A stretch of DNA of 64,000 nt from CAWJPY01 sp963844865 (GCA_963844865.1 CAWJPY010000005.1:186001-250000); one strand, 5' to 3'. Positions 1 to 11,399 are shown, numbered from the stretch's first letter. Numbers and translations are program-made. The notes: generated by a model from the sequence alone, not told the origin.

Positions 1-909
1 CTCCGCGAGGGGCCAGAGCCCGACCTCCACCCAACCCGTCGCTGCCGCCGCCGTCCTCAGGTCGTCCCAGTTGACGTGGGCGGTGATGTCCTGCTCTCCG
101 GGCGCCACCAGAGGGTCGCGGCCGAGGCGGTGAGCGCGGTAGCAGGCCAGGGTCCCACCGGCACGTCCGCGGGGGTCGTAGAGCCGGCGGGTCTCGAAGC
201 CGTACTCCAGGGTCAACGCGAGCCCCGGCCCCCGGACACGGCCCAGCAGGTGTCGATGGAGATCTGCCGCGAGCAGGTTCACCTCGGCGATCTGCCCGTC
301 CACCAGATCGACGCCGCGACGCTCGAGGTAGGACACCACTGCGGCCGCAGGCTCGCGCTCCTCCCAGACGAGCTCCTCGCCATCCACCCTCACCCAGAGC
401 TCGCGAAGCTCGGCGCCCCGCTGCACCACACGGTGGACCGGCAGCGCATCGTAGAGCTCGGAGGAGTGCACGACGGTGGGCCCGGAGAGCATTTCGACAT
501 CTGCCACGGACCCGAGCCATTCCGAGCGAACCGGGCTCCCCTCGAGGCGCTCCCGCTGGAGGCGCCGCATCTCGGGCGCCGACTCCACCGAGACGATGGC
601 TTCGAGCACCTCAGGCGCTCGTTCTCCCAGAGCCTCCACCACCCCGGCGAGGAAGGAGCCGTCGCCCGACCCCGCGTCCACCAGGGTGAGCCGCCCCTGC
701 CGGGCGGCCAGGTCTTCCACCAGGTTCGCCATCACGGTCGCATACCACGGGGAGGCCGCCGGCGCGGTCAGAAAGTCGGCCCTCCGGCCCACGGGGGACC
801 CTGCCTGCCTGTAGTAGCCGCGGGCGGGGTCGTAGAGGGCGAGCTCCATGAAGACGCGGAAGGGAACCGCGCCGCCCCGGTCTGCGATCTCGTCGCCCAT
901 CCAGCTCAC
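1..909 (-). CDS. SAM-dependent methyltransferase, MidA/NDUFAF7 family (3' end cut by window)
   Basis: The minus-strand frame is open to base 1 with no stop, giving about 303 residues, so the C-terminus is missing. It starts GDEIADRGG and then FMELALYDPARGYY, the typical N-terminus of the MidA/NDUFAF7 methyltransferases (PF02636). DAGSGDGSFL is the glycine-rich SAM-binding motif I, and VHSSELYDALPVHRV follows as in the family. The eukaryotic member methylates an arginine of a complex I subunit; the bacterial substrate is generally unknown. Start is GTG at 909 or ATG at 900. It is divergent from the rimP operon. Confidence 0.85.
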   Translation of the reverse strand, partial: MSWMGDEIADRGGAVPFRVFMELALYDPARGYYRQAGSPVGRRADFLTAPAASPWYATVMANLVEDLAARQGRLTLVDAGSGDGSFLAGVVEALGERAPEVLEAIVSVESAPEMRRLQRERLEGSPVRSEWLGSVADVEMLSGPTVVHSSELYDALPVHRVVQRGAELRELWVRVDGEELVWEEREPAAAVVSYLERRGVDLVDGQIAEVNLLAADLHRHLLGRVRGPGLALTLEYGFETRRLYDPRGRAGGTLACYRAHRLGRDPLVAPGEQDITAHVNWDDLRTAAAATGWVEVGLWPLAE

Positions 910-1005
910 GGCGGCATTTTACGATCCCTCTCCACGCCCCCGCAGCCACGGCCGTAACATCAACTATATTTGTGGTTACGACTCGAAGACGGGGGCCTGG
1001 CTCCC

Positions 1006-1034
1006 TTGCGCGTCGAGGCTCGCTGTGCTATACA
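1006..1034 (+). promoter_or_regulatory. Candidate sigma70-type promoter of the rimP-nusA-infB operon
   Basis: TTGCGC at 1006-1011 and TATACA at 1029-1034 are separated by exactly 17 bp. The predicted transcription start is near 1041, only about 15 bases before the leader hairpin. It is the best promoter-like pair in the divergent region between the methyltransferase and rimP. No transcript data support it. Confidence 0.5.
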
Positions 1035-1037
1035 GAG

Positions 1038-1097
1038 CGCGCTGCTTTCGTAAGGAAGTGGGCCGGTGGCCCACTTTTTTTGGTGGTGAGCAGCGCG
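1038..1097 (+). promoter_or_regulatory. Nested leader hairpins upstream of rimP, inner one terminator-like
   Basis: The inner hairpin is a perfect 9-bp stem (AAGTGGGCC at 1056-1064, GGCCCACTT at 1068-1076) with a 3-base loop and a T run at 1075-1081, the form of an intrinsic terminator on the plus strand. It is enclosed by a second perfect 9-bp pairing: CGCGCTGCT at 1038-1046 with AGCAGCGCG at 1089-1097. The outer right arm abuts the AAGGAAG ribosome binding site of rimP. No plus-strand gene lies upstream for it to terminate, so a regulatory leader for the nusA operon is plausible. Confidence 0.6.
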
Positions 1098-1106
1098 AAG
1101 GAAGAA

Positions 1107-1598
1107 ATGAAGCTGGATCAGAAGTTGCAGAGACAGCTCGCCGAGCTGGCGGCGGACGAGGGGCTCGAGCTCCTGGCCGCGGAGGTCGTGGGCAGCGGGC
1201 GCAACCTGGTGCTCCGTCTTGTGATCGACTGCGCCGAAGGGGTCACTCTCGATCAGTGCAGCGCAGTGTCCCGCCAGGCATCCGCCATCTTGGACGTCGA
1301 AGACCCCATTGAGCACGCCTACACCCTCGAGGTGACGTCGCCGGGGCTCGATCGCAAGCTGTACTCCGAGAGCGACTATGAGCGTTTCGCCGGGAACCGG
1401 GTGCGGATCCGAATGCAGCCCAGCTACCGCGAGCACCGGCTGGTGCTGGGCGAGCTCCTCGGCCTCGCCGACGACGCCGTGCGGGTGCGCAGCGACGCCG
1501 GGCAGGTGATCGAGCTGCCCCGGGACGAGGTGTTCGAGACCCGCCTCGAGGTCGATTGGGACGCCATCATGACGAAGGAAGGAAAGTCCGGAAGATGA
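1107..1598 (+). CDS. rimP: Ribosome maturation factor RimP
   Basis: 163 residues, normal for RimP, which helps assemble the 30S subunit. The start is ATG 1107, placed 5 bases after AAGGAAG; the frame stays open further upstream but into the leader hairpins. Family features include LELLAAEVVGSGRNLVLRLVID in the N-terminal domain and the YTLEVTSPGLDRKL segment. The C-terminal Sm-like domain ends at EVDWD. It is the first gene of the operon, and its TGA overlaps the nusA ATG (ATGA). Confidence 0.95.
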   Translation: MKLDQKLQRQLAELAADEGLELLAAEVVGSGRNLVLRLVIDCAEGVTLDQCSAVSRQASAILDVEDPIEHAYTLEVTSPGLDRKLYSESDYERFAGNRVRIRMQPSYREHRLVLGELLGLADDAVRVRSDAGQVIELPRDEVFETRLEVDWDAIMTKEGKSGR

Positions 1599-3043
1599 AG
1601 CTGGACATCAACACCCTGGTCCGCCAAGTGGCCGCCGAGCGGGACATCGAGCCCGACAAGCTCATCGAGGCGGTGGCCGAGGCGATCTCGTCGGCGGCGC
1701 GCAAGCACTACAAGGAGCGGGGCGTGCACACCGAGATCGATCCCGCCACCGGCGAGGTCGAGTGCTGGAAGGTGCGCGACGTGGTGGAAGAGGTCGAGGA
1801 CCCCGAGACCGAGATGACCCTCGACGAGGCGCACGCCATCGATCCCTCGGCCGAGCTCGGCAGCATGGTGAAGCTGGAGTCGTTGGACACCTCACAGCTC
1901 GGTCGGATCGCCGCCCAGTCGGCGCGCCAGGTGCTCTTCCAGCGCGTCCGCGAGGCGGAGCGCGCGGTGGTCTACCGCAACTACATCGACCGGGTCGGTG
2001 AGATGATCAACGGCATCGTCAAGCGCATCGACCGCGGCTCGATCATCGTCGAGCTGGGCGACACCGAGGGCATCATCCCCCGCAACCACCAGGTTCGCCA
2101 CGAGCGGTACAGCCAGGGTGACCGCATCCGGTCGGTGGTGGTGGACGTGACCATGGATGCCGCGCGCCCGCAGGTGGTGCTCTCCCGGACCTCGCCCGAG
2201 CTGCTGAAGAAGCTCCTCGAGATGGAGGTGCCCGAGATCTACGACGGCACCGTGGTCATCAAGGTGTGCGTCCGCGAGCCGGGCGAGCGGGCCAAGGTGG
2301 CCGTCTTCTCCAAGGATCGCGACGTCGACCCGGTAGGGGCCTGCGTGGGCCTCAAGGGCTCACGCGTCCAGGCCATCACCCGCGAGCTCAAGGGCGAGAA
2401 GATCGACATCATCCCGTGGAACTCGGACCTCGTCACCTTCGCCCAGAACGCCCTCGCCCCGGCCAAGATCAACCGGGTGGCCGTGCGCAACGAGACCATC
2501 ACGGTCCCCCTGCGAGACGAGGAGGGCGTGCCGGTTCTGGACGAGAACGGTGACGCCGTCATGCACGAGATCCCGGAGACGGTCCTGGACGTCATCGTGG
2601 GCACCGAGCAGCTGTCCCTCGCCATCGGCAAGCGGGGCCAGAACGTCCGCCTGGCCTCCAAGCTCCTGAAGTCGCGTATCGAGATCAAGAGCGAAGAGGC
2701 CGTCAAGGACGAGCTCGCCTCGGCACTGGCCACCATGCTGCGGGAGATGGAAGGCGTGTCCGAGGAGGAGAGCATGCCGGCGGCGCCGGCCTCACCCCAG
2801 GGGATCGACTACGACCAGCTCATTCCCCTGGAAGACCTCGAGACGCTCACCGAACGCCTGCGCGAGCGCCTCGAAAGCCACGGGCTGCACACGGTCCAGG
2901 ACGTGCTGGCCCGCAACGCCGAAGAGCTGGCGACGATTCCCGGCATCGGGCCGGTCACCGCACAGCGGCTTCTGGAGATGATGAGCCAGGCCCTGGACGA
3001 GGCCCTGGCCGAGGCCGCCGACCCGGTTGCCGAGGAGGAGTGA
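1595..3043 (+). CDS. nusA: Transcription termination/antitermination factor NusA
   Basis: 482 residues. In order: the RNA-polymerase-binding N-terminal domain (1 to about 125), an S1 domain (about 134-200, from VGEMINGIVKRIDRGSIIVEL), two KH domains (about 230-350, with VGACVGLKGSRVQAI and LSLAIGKRGQNVRLA) and a C-terminal helix-hairpin-helix repeat (TIPGIGPVTAQRLLEMM). NusA controls pausing, termination and antitermination. The chosen ATG overlaps the rimP stop and follows GGAAGGAAAG. An in-frame ATG at 1556 lies inside rimP and is unlikely. A role of NusA at the terminator-like leader of its own operon is inference. Confidence 0.97.
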   Translation: MKLDINTLVRQVAAERDIEPDKLIEAVAEAISSAARKHYKERGVHTEIDPATGEVECWKVRDVVEEVEDPETEMTLDEAHAIDPSAELGSMVKLESLDTSQLGRIAAQSARQVLFQRVREAERAVVYRNYIDRVGEMINGIVKRIDRGSIIVELGDTEGIIPRNHQVRHERYSQGDRIRSVVVDVTMDAARPQVVLSRTSPELLKKLLEMEVPEIYDGTVVIKVCVREPGERAKVAVFSKDRDVDPVGACVGLKGSRVQAITRELKGEKIDIIPWNSDLVTFAQNALAPAKINRVAVRNETITVPLRDEEGVPVLDENGDAVMHEIPETVLDVIVGTEQLSLAIGKRGQNVRLASKLLKSRIEIKSEEAVKDELASALATMLREMEGVSEEESMPAAPASPQGIDYDQLIPLEDLETLTERLRERLESHGLHTVQDVLARNAEELATIPGIGPVTAQRLLEMMSQALDEALAEAADPVAEEE

Positions 3044-3049
3044 TCTAGC

Positions 3050-5812
3050 ATGCAGCAGCTGCGAGTTGTGGACCTGGCGCGCACCATGGGCATTACCTCG
3101 ACGGAGCTCATCTTCAAGCTCCGGTCGATCGGGGTGAGCGTCGCCGGTGAGGAGGACACCCTCGATCTGTCGACGGTGCGTTCGATCATCACCGGTGAGA
3201 CCCTGCAGAAACGCCCCCGCGAGGTGATCGTGCGCTCCGAGCCGCGCGAGGAGGATGGCGCCGCCGGCACCACCGCCCGGGACCGGGTGGCTGCCCGCCG
3301 GCGCCGGCGCCAGGTTGTCGCCACGGACAAGAAGATCCGGGAGTTCGCTCCCCCGCCGGCACCGCCGTCTGAAGAGGAAGAGGTGACGGCCGAGGTCGAG
3401 GTTGAAGAGCTGCCGGAGATCGAGGAAGCCGAGACCGAGGTCGCCGCGGCCCCGGCCGAGGAGGAGATCGCCGTCGCCCCCGAGGAGCCCGAGGAGGAAC
3501 AGCCGCTCGTGGCCGAGGAGGCCGTCGAGGCCGAGCCGGTGGAGGCTGCCGAGGCGGCGCCTCCCGCGGCGGCTGCACCCGAGGCTGCGGATCGGGGAGA
3601 GGAAGAAGAAGAAGAGATCAAGCCCGCTCCCGAGGTCACCGAGGAGGAGCTCACGGCCCAGCGCGAGCGGCAGGAGGAGCCCACCCGGGTGCGCCGCGTC
3701 CGGGCCAAGACGCCCCTCGAACAGAGCCTGCGCGAGCTCTCTCCCGAGGAGATCCGGGAGCAGCTGCAGGCCCAGAAGAAGGCCGAGAAGAGCCGCAAGG
3801 AACGTCGGCCGGCGCCGGGCCGCAAGGCCAAGTCGGCGGCCGACGCCCAGGAGATCAGGGAGCTGCTCACCAAGTTCGAGGAGCAGAAGCTGAAGGGGCA
3901 GCAGGAGCCCGCCGGAGGCCCGTCTCGTCCCGGACCGCGCCCGAGCGGCAGACGCCCCAGCAAGCGCGCTCGCCGGCGCCAGCAGCAGGAGGATGGACGC
4001 CCGACTCCGCCGCGGCCCTCACGCACCGTCCAGTTCCGGGACGGCGACAAGCCGGAAGGACCCGTCATCCTGTCCGAGATGGTCACCGCCCGGGAGCTGG
4101 CCGAGAAGTTGAACGTCACCGCCAAGGACCTACTCGGCCTGCTCATCCAACGCGGGGTGATGGTGACCACCAACCAGGTCCTGCCCCACGAGCTGGCCGA
4201 GGAGATCTGCGCCGAGCTCGGGGTGGACGCCATGGTCGCCTCCGCCGAGGAGGTCATCGAGTACGAGCGCGAGGAGAGCATGGAGAGCGTCGGGCCCGCC
4301 GAGCCGCGGCCGCCGGTGGTCACGGTCATGGGCCATGTGGATCACGGCAAGACGTCGCTGCTGGACGCGATCCGCTCCAGCCGTGTGGCCGAGCAGGAGG
4401 CGGGGGGCATCACCCAGCACATCGGCGCCTCCCGCATCACCACCGACGATGGACGGGCGGTGGTCTTCGTGGACACCCCGGGGCACGAGGCGTTCACCCA
4501 GATGCGCGCCCGTGGCGCCCAGGTGACCGACATCGTGGTCCTGGTCGTGGCTGCCGACGACGGGGTCATGCCCCAGACCGTGGAGGCCATCAACCACGCC
4601 CGCGCCGCCAACGTCCCCCTGGTCGTGGCCATCAACAAGATCGACAAGGCCAATGCCACCCCGGATCGGGTCAAGCAGCAGCTCGCCGAGCACGAGGTCC
4701 TGCTGGAGGCCTGGGGCGGCGACGTGCCCGCCGTGCAGGTGTCCGCCAAGACCCGGCAGGGGATCCAGGACCTTCTCGACATGATCCTGCTGGTGGCGGA
4801 GCTCAAAGACCTGAGGGCGTCGGCCGAGGGGCCGGCCCGGGGCATCGTGCTCGAGGCGCGCAAGGAGAAGGGACGGGGCATCGTGGCCACGGTCATCATC
4901 CAGCAGGGCACCCTGGAGGTGGGAGACTACTTCTTCTGCGGCTCCACCTGGGGCCGAGTGCGGGCGATCACCGACGACGTGGGCGAACGGGTCGATACGG
5001 CCGGACCAACCGATCCCGTGGAGATCATGGGCTTCGACGACGTGCCGGCCGCGGGCGACATTCTCCAGGCCACCGTGAGCGAAGACAAGGCGCTCGAGGT
5101 CGCTTCCTACCGCAGCCAGCGGGAGAAGGAGGAAGGTCTGGTCGGCGCCCGCAAGATCTCCCTGGAGAACCTCTTCGACGAGATCGCCGAAAGCGAGACC
5201 AAGACCCTCAACGTGGTGGTCAAGGCCGACGTCCAGGGGTCGGTGGAGGTGCTGCGGGACACGCTGGAGAACCTGGGGACGGAGAAGGTGAAGATCAACG
5301 TCCTCCACGGGTCCGTGGGCGCCATCACCACCAACGACGTCATGCTCGCGTCGGCCTCCAACGCCATCATCATCGGCTTCGCCGTCCGGCCAGAGCGGAC
5401 GGCCCGGGAGCTGGCGGACACCGAACAGGTGGACGTCAGGCTGTACACGGTGATCTACGAGCTCATCGACGACGTCAAGAAGGCGATGGTCGGGCTGCTC
5501 GAGCCCGTGTACCGGGAGGAGGAGCTGGGCCACGCCGAGGTCCGCGAGGTGTTCCGCATCCCCAAGATCGGAGCCATCGCCGGCAGCCGGGTTGTCGATG
5601 GCGTCATCGTGCGCAACGCCAAGGCGCGCCTCCTGCGCGACCACAAGGTGGTGTACGACGGCCACGTGTCCTCCCTGAGGCGGTTCAAGGAGGACGCCAG
5701 CGAGGTCCGCGAGGGCTTCGAGTGCGGGATCGGTCTGGAGCGCTTCCAGGACGTCAAGGAGGGCGACGTCATCGAAGCCTACCGGATGATCGAGATGACG
5801 CCGGAGCTGTGA
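3050..5812 (+). CDS. infB: Translation initiation factor IF-2
   Basis: 920 residues. A first IF2_N domain (about 4-50) is followed by a long acidic Glu/Ala/Pro stretch and a basic linker, then a second IF2_N domain (VTARELAEKLNVTAKDLLG). The GTPase domain begins near residue 428 with GHVDHGKT (G1), then DTPGHEAF (G3), NKID (G4) and SAKT (G5). EF-Tu-like and IF-2 C-terminal domains complete it. IF-2 brings initiator tRNA to the ribosome. ATG 3050 lies 6 bases after the nusA stop with GAGGAGG upstream. Confidence 0.97.
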   Translation: MQQLRVVDLARTMGITSTELIFKLRSIGVSVAGEEDTLDLSTVRSIITGETLQKRPREVIVRSEPREEDGAAGTTARDRVAARRRRRQVVATDKKIREFAPPPAPPSEEEEVTAEVEVEELPEIEEAETEVAAAPAEEEIAVAPEEPEEEQPLVAEEAVEAEPVEAAEAAPPAAAAPEAADRGEEEEEEIKPAPEVTEEELTAQRERQEEPTRVRRVRAKTPLEQSLRELSPEEIREQLQAQKKAEKSRKERRPAPGRKAKSAADAQEIRELLTKFEEQKLKGQQEPAGGPSRPGPRPSGRRPSKRARRRQQQEDGRPTPPRPSRTVQFRDGDKPEGPVILSEMVTARELAEKLNVTAKDLLGLLIQRGVMVTTNQVLPHELAEEICAELGVDAMVASAEEVIEYEREESMESVGPAEPRPPVVTVMGHVDHGKTSLLDAIRSSRVAEQEAGGITQHIGASRITTDDGRAVVFVDTPGHEAFTQMRARGAQVTDIVVLVVAADDGVMPQTVEAINHARAANVPLVVAINKIDKANATPDRVKQQLAEHEVLLEAWGGDVPAVQVSAKTRQGIQDLLDMILLVAELKDLRASAEGPARGIVLEARKEKGRGIVATVIIQQGTLEVGDYFFCGSTWGRVRAITDDVGERVDTAGPTDPVEIMGFDDVPAAGDILQATVSEDKALEVASYRSQREKEEGLVGARKISLENLFDEIAESETKTLNVVVKADVQGSVEVLRDTLENLGTEKVKINVLHGSVGAITTNDVMLASASNAIIIGFAVRPERTARELADTEQVDVRLYTVIYELIDDVKKAMVGLLEPVYREEELGHAEVREVFRIPKIGAIAGSRVVDGVIVRNAKARLLRDHKVVYDGHVSSLRRFKEDASEVREGFECGIGLERFQDVKEGDVIEAYRMIEMTPEL

Positions 5813-5929
5813 CGCCGTGCTCCCGGGTCTGCGACCGACTCGCGCACCCCGTGCGCCGTCCCGCCCCTGCCCGCAGAGGGCGGCGGCCTGTGGCGCCGAC
5901 CGGGCGGCCACCGGCCGGGACGACAGCCC

Positions 5930-6229
5930 ATGAGCGTCAACGTCTACATCGGCGTGGCGCGGCTCGGGCTCCACATTCCCGGGGCGCGTAGCCTCAAGGA
6001 GAAGCGCAGCCACACCAGGAGCCTCATCGAAAGGATCCGCAGCCGCCACAAGGTCCTCGTAATGGAAGCCGACTACCAGGATCTCCACCAACGAGCCCTG
6101 ATCGTCGTCTGCGCACTGTCCAGCGACATCTCCGACGTGGAGGCGCGCCTGCAGCGGGTGGAGAGGACCGTGAACGAGACCTGGAGCGGTCACGTCCTGG
6201 GCTGGGACGTGGACATCATCCAGGCCTGA
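5930..6229 (+). CDS. ylxP: DUF503 family protein (YlxP)
   Basis: 99 residues, the usual length. It has the family pattern VNVYIGVARLGLHIPGARSLKEKR, a ferredoxin-like fold small protein found in nusA-infB operons of many phyla. Its molecular function is not established; a link to ribosome assembly is inferred from this conserved position between infB and rbfA. A 117-base gap after infB holds no other recognisable gene. Confidence 0.9.
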   Translation: MSVNVYIGVARLGLHIPGARSLKEKRSHTRSLIERIRSRHKVLVMEADYQDLHQRALIVVCALSSDISDVEARLQRVERTVNETWSGHVLGWDVDIIQA

Positions 6230-6368
6230 GGAGCGCAAGGTGCCGTACGTGATCAGGACCGAGCCGGATGTGTGCGTCGAGCCCGCCCCCGGGCCGCACG
6301 CACCGAACCGAGCCGCGCGACAGGTGGCCCGAACGGCCGGCGGGACGTGGCGCCCGAGGGAGCTTGAC

Positions 6369-6764
6369 GTGACAGAATCTGGATTCGACCGCAACGCCCG
6401 TCTGGAGGGTCAGATCCGTGCCGTGCTCGCCGAGGTGCTGCACTCCGACATCAAGGACCCCCGGCTGGAGGGCGTCACCGTGTCCGCCGTCAAGCTGTCG
6501 GCCGACCGCAGCCACGCCAAGGTGTACTTCTCGGTGATCGGCGACGAGGAGCAGGCCCGGCATGCCGCGGATGCCTTCGCGGCGGCCGCCAGCTTCCTCC
6601 GCCGACAGCTCGGGCACCGGATGCGCCTGCGCACCGTGCCGAGCCTCGAGCTCGCCCGCGATACGTCGTACGAGTACGGTGACCGCATGGAGCGGCTCTT
6701 CGATCGCATGCACGCCGAAGGGCTCCTCGACGAGGACGAGGGCGAGGGCGGGGAGGAGCGATGA
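6369..6764 (+). CDS. rbfA: 30S ribosome-binding factor RbfA
   Basis: 131 residues from GTG 6369, matching the normal RbfA length. GGGAG lies 6 bases upstream. The frame extends back to GTG 6240, but that would add 43 residues with no RbfA similarity. Family features are RLEGQIRAVLAEVLHSDIKDPRL and the KH-like core SHAKVYFSV. RbfA binds the 16S 5' helix region during 30S maturation and cold adaptation. Its stop overlaps the next ATG (ATGA). Confidence 0.93.
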   Translation: MTESGFDRNARLEGQIRAVLAEVLHSDIKDPRLEGVTVSAVKLSADRSHAKVYFSVIGDEEQARHAADAFAAAASFLRRQLGHRMRLRTVPSLELARDTSYEYGDRMERLFDRMHAEGLLDEDEGEGGEER

Positions 6765-7747
6765 ACCAGACCATGAACGATCCCCGGCCGGCGGTGGCGC
6801 GCCTGCGGCAGGCGCGGCGGGTGCTGGTGACGGCCCATGAGCGGCCCGACGGGGATGCCGTGGGCTCGGAGCTGGCGCTCGCCGAGCTGGCGCGACACTT
6901 CGGGGCGGAGGCCCGGATCCTCAACCACGATCCGGCGCCCCTGAGCCTCCAGGAGCTGCCCGGTGTCGGTGAGGTCCAGGTCGCAGACTCCCTGCCACCC
7001 GGCTTCGAGAATAGCTTCGACCTGGTGGTCACCCTGGAGTGCAGCGACCTGACCCGCAGCGGCTTCACCGGGCTCGACGCGCTGCCGATCCTCAACATCG
7101 ACCACCATCCGGGGAACCCGGCGTACGGGGAGGTCAACTTCCTCGATCCCACCGCACCCGCGGTGGGAGAGATGGTCTGGCGCATGTTCGACGACGCCGG
7201 CGTGAGACCGTCCGCCGATGCCGCCACCAACGCCTACGTCGCCCTGTCCACGGACACCGGGGACTTCCGGTACTCCAGCGCCAACCCGAGGGCCTTCCGG
7301 GCGGCGGCCGAGATGGTGGAGGCCGGCGCCGAGCCGGTGCAGGTGGCGGAGTGGATCCACGGGCGCCGCAGCCTGGCCTCGGTCCGACTCCTCGGCGAGG
7401 CCCTCGCGACCTTGCGCCTCGCCCACGACGGCCGTATCGCCACCGTGCAGCTCGACGAGCAGGCATTCATGCGCGCCGGGGCGAGCCCCACCGACAGCGA
7501 CGACATCATCAACCACCCCCGCGCCATCGCGGGTGTCCAGGTGGTCGCTTTCTTCAAGCAGTGGGAGCCGGGCGTGGTCCGCGTCAGCATGCGCTCGCGG
7601 GGGCGGGTGGACGTGCGCAGCGTGGCCACGACCTTCGGTGGGGGCGGACACGTCAACGCCGCCGCCTGCACCCTCGAGATCCCTCTCGAAAAGGCGTGGG
7701 AGCGCGTCACCGCGGCCCTGGGCGAGGCCCTGAGGAGCACGCCGTGA
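6761..7747 (+). CDS. nrnA: DHH/DHHA1 phosphoesterase, NrnA-like oligoribonuclease / pAp phosphatase
   Basis: 328 residues. The DHH domain has the metal-binding motifs HERPDGDAVGSE near residue 27 and IDHHPGN near residue 111. The DHHA1 domain carries GGGGHVNAAAC near residue 292. NrnA-type enzymes degrade nanoRNAs and hydrolyse 3'-phosphoadenosine 5'-phosphate. The ATG overlaps the rbfA stop and the TGA overlaps the truB GTG, so translation is coupled. The rbfA-nrnA-truB order is common in Gram-positive bacteria and several other phyla. Which substrate dominates cannot be told from sequence. Confidence 0.92.
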   Translation: MNQTMNDPRPAVARLRQARRVLVTAHERPDGDAVGSELALAELARHFGAEARILNHDPAPLSLQELPGVGEVQVADSLPPGFENSFDLVVTLECSDLTRSGFTGLDALPILNIDHHPGNPAYGEVNFLDPTAPAVGEMVWRMFDDAGVRPSADAATNAYVALSTDTGDFRYSSANPRAFRAAAEMVEAGAEPVQVAEWIHGRRSLASVRLLGEALATLRLAHDGRIATVQLDEQAFMRAGASPTDSDDIINHPRAIAGVQVVAFFKQWEPGVVRVSMRSRGRVDVRSVATTFGGGGHVNAAACTLEIPLEKAWERVTAALGEALRSTP

Positions 7748-8748
7748 GCCGTCGGCGAGCTCGCTGGCACGGCCTGCTGCCGGTGTACAAGGCGGCCGGC
7801 CCCACCTCCCACGACGTGGTGGACATGGCCCGGCGCGCCCTCGGCGAGCGGCGCATCGGTCATGCCGGGACCCTGGACCCGGCGGCCGAGGGCCTGCTCC
7901 TGCTGTGCGTGGGACAGGCGACGCGGTTGCAGCAGTTCCTCTTGCGCTGGCCGAAGACCTACGAGGGGCAGATCCGGCTCGGTCACGCCACCACCACCTA
8001 CGACGCGGAGGGCGAGCCCAGCGAACCCGCGGGCGAGCCTCCGGTCTTGACCGCCGACGACCTGGCCGCCCTGCAGGAACGTTTCTCGGGCGAGATCGAC
8101 CAGGTTCCGCCTCCCTTCTCGGCCAAGAAGGTGGCGGGCAAGAAGCTCTATGAGCTGGCACGGGACGGGCAGGCCCCGGAGGTTCCGGCGAAGCGCGTCA
8201 ACGTCCACGATCTGGTGCTCGAGGCCACCGGCCCGACCCTGCTCACGGTGCACGTCGTCACCTCCACCGGCTTCTACGTGCGCACGCTGGCCCACGACTT
8301 GGGTATCGCCATCGGTTGCGGCGCCTTCCTCCACCACCTCTGTCGTGCAGCCATCGGCCCCTACACCCTGGAGCGCGCGATGCCCCAGGAGGCTCTGGAG
8401 AACGCCGCCGACAGCCGCGACGTGCTCGACCATCCGGCCTGGATCGGAATGGACGGCGTCGAGCTGCCCTTCCCGAGCCTGTCCATCAACCGCACGGCCG
8501 CCGAGCGCTTCACCCACGGTCAGGAGGTGATCGTGTTCCGCTCCGGCGGTGGGGCGCTGAGCGCGGAGCAGGAGGTGACCGTGCGCGGTCCCGCGGACCA
8601 CCTGCTCGGCATCGGCGTCGTCCAGGCGGTGCTGGCCCGTGGGCGCACCGTCAGCGTGCAACCGCAGACCGTGATCCACCACGGGGGAGACGGTGGCGCG
8701 GCACCCCCGCCATCCGATGCACCCGTTGCACAAGAAGAAACTTCCTGA
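7744..8748 (+). CDS. truB: tRNA pseudouridine-55 synthase TruB
   Basis: 334 residues. It isomerises U55 in the T-loop of tRNAs. The catalytic motif GHAGTLDPAAEG places the nucleophile at Asp45. Later motifs are PPPFSAKKVAGKKLYELAR and STGFYVRTLAHDLG, and a PUA-like C-terminal region ends in a low-complexity tail. The GTG start overlaps the nrnA stop (GTGA). The frame is open far upstream, but that part is antisense-like reading of nrnA. Confidence 0.95.
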   Translation: MSRRRARWHGLLPVYKAAGPTSHDVVDMARRALGERRIGHAGTLDPAAEGLLLLCVGQATRLQQFLLRWPKTYEGQIRLGHATTTYDAEGEPSEPAGEPPVLTADDLAALQERFSGEIDQVPPPFSAKKVAGKKLYELARDGQAPEVPAKRVNVHDLVLEATGPTLLTVHVVTSTGFYVRTLAHDLGIAIGCGAFLHHLCRAAIGPYTLERAMPQEALENAADSRDVLDHPAWIGMDGVELPFPSLSINRTAAERFTHGQEVIVFRSGGGALSAEQEVTVRGPADHLLGIGVVQAVLARGRTVSVQPQTVIHHGGDGGAAPPPSDAPVAQEETS

Positions 8749-8754
8749 TACCGT
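8726..8754 (+). promoter_or_regulatory. Weak candidate internal promoter for rpsO-pnp
   Basis: TTGCAC at 8726-8731 and TACCGT at 8749-8754 are 17 bp apart, within the last codons of truB and ahead of rpsO. The -10 is poor. A separate rpsO-pnp promoter is common in other bacteria, which is the main reason to list this. Confidence 0.3.
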
Positions 8755-8795
8755 ACCTGGGCCATAACGGCGGCCCCCTACCCTGGGGAGGGAGA

Positions 8796-9065
8796 ATGAG
8801 CCACTTCGACGCACAAAAGACCTCGGTCATCGAAGAGTACAAGACCCACGACAACGACACCGGTTCGCCGGAGGTTCAGGTCGCTCTCCTGACCAAGAGG
8901 ATCGAGTACCTGACCGAGCACTTCAAGACCTTCAAGAAGGACTACCACTCGCGACGCGGCCTGCTGCGCCTGGTCGGACGCCGGCGCCGGCTGCTGGAGT
9001 ACCTGAAGTCCAAGGACATCACCCGCTACCGTCAGATCGTGGATCGGCTGGGACTGCGCGGGTAG
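8796..9065 (+). CDS. rpsO: 30S ribosomal protein S15
   Basis: 89 residues, exactly the usual length. It contains the family segments DTGSPEVQVALLTKRI, HSRRGLLRLVGRRRRLL and YRQIVDRLGLRG. S15 is a primary 16S rRNA-binding protein of the 30S platform. The start is ATG 8796 with GGGGAGGGAG upstream. The longer open frame from 8316 is the shadow of truB. pnp follows after 14 bases, the classical rpsO-pnp pair. Confidence 0.97.
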   Translation: MSHFDAQKTSVIEEYKTHDNDTGSPEVQVALLTKRIEYLTEHFKTFKKDYHSRRGLLRLVGRRRRLLEYLKSKDITRYRQIVDRLGLRG

Positions 9066-9079
9066 GAAAGAAAAACAGA

Positions 9080-11326
<2,247 letters not shown>

Positions 11327-11399
11327 GCCCGGCACGCAGTGACGGCGTCAACGGCATGGTCCATCTCCGGATCGCCAGCTCACGGCGCCTTGGGCCAGC

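Noticed and set aside
940..1055. A tRNA upstream of rimP, as with metY in E. coli
   Set aside because: No cloverleaf, TTCGA T-loop or CCA end can be formed in this stretch.
4130..6394. 754-residue minus-strand open frame opposite infB
   Set aside because: Composition is typical of an antisense shadow of a high-GC gene, and it spans infB, ylxP and the start of rbfA, which are all well supported.
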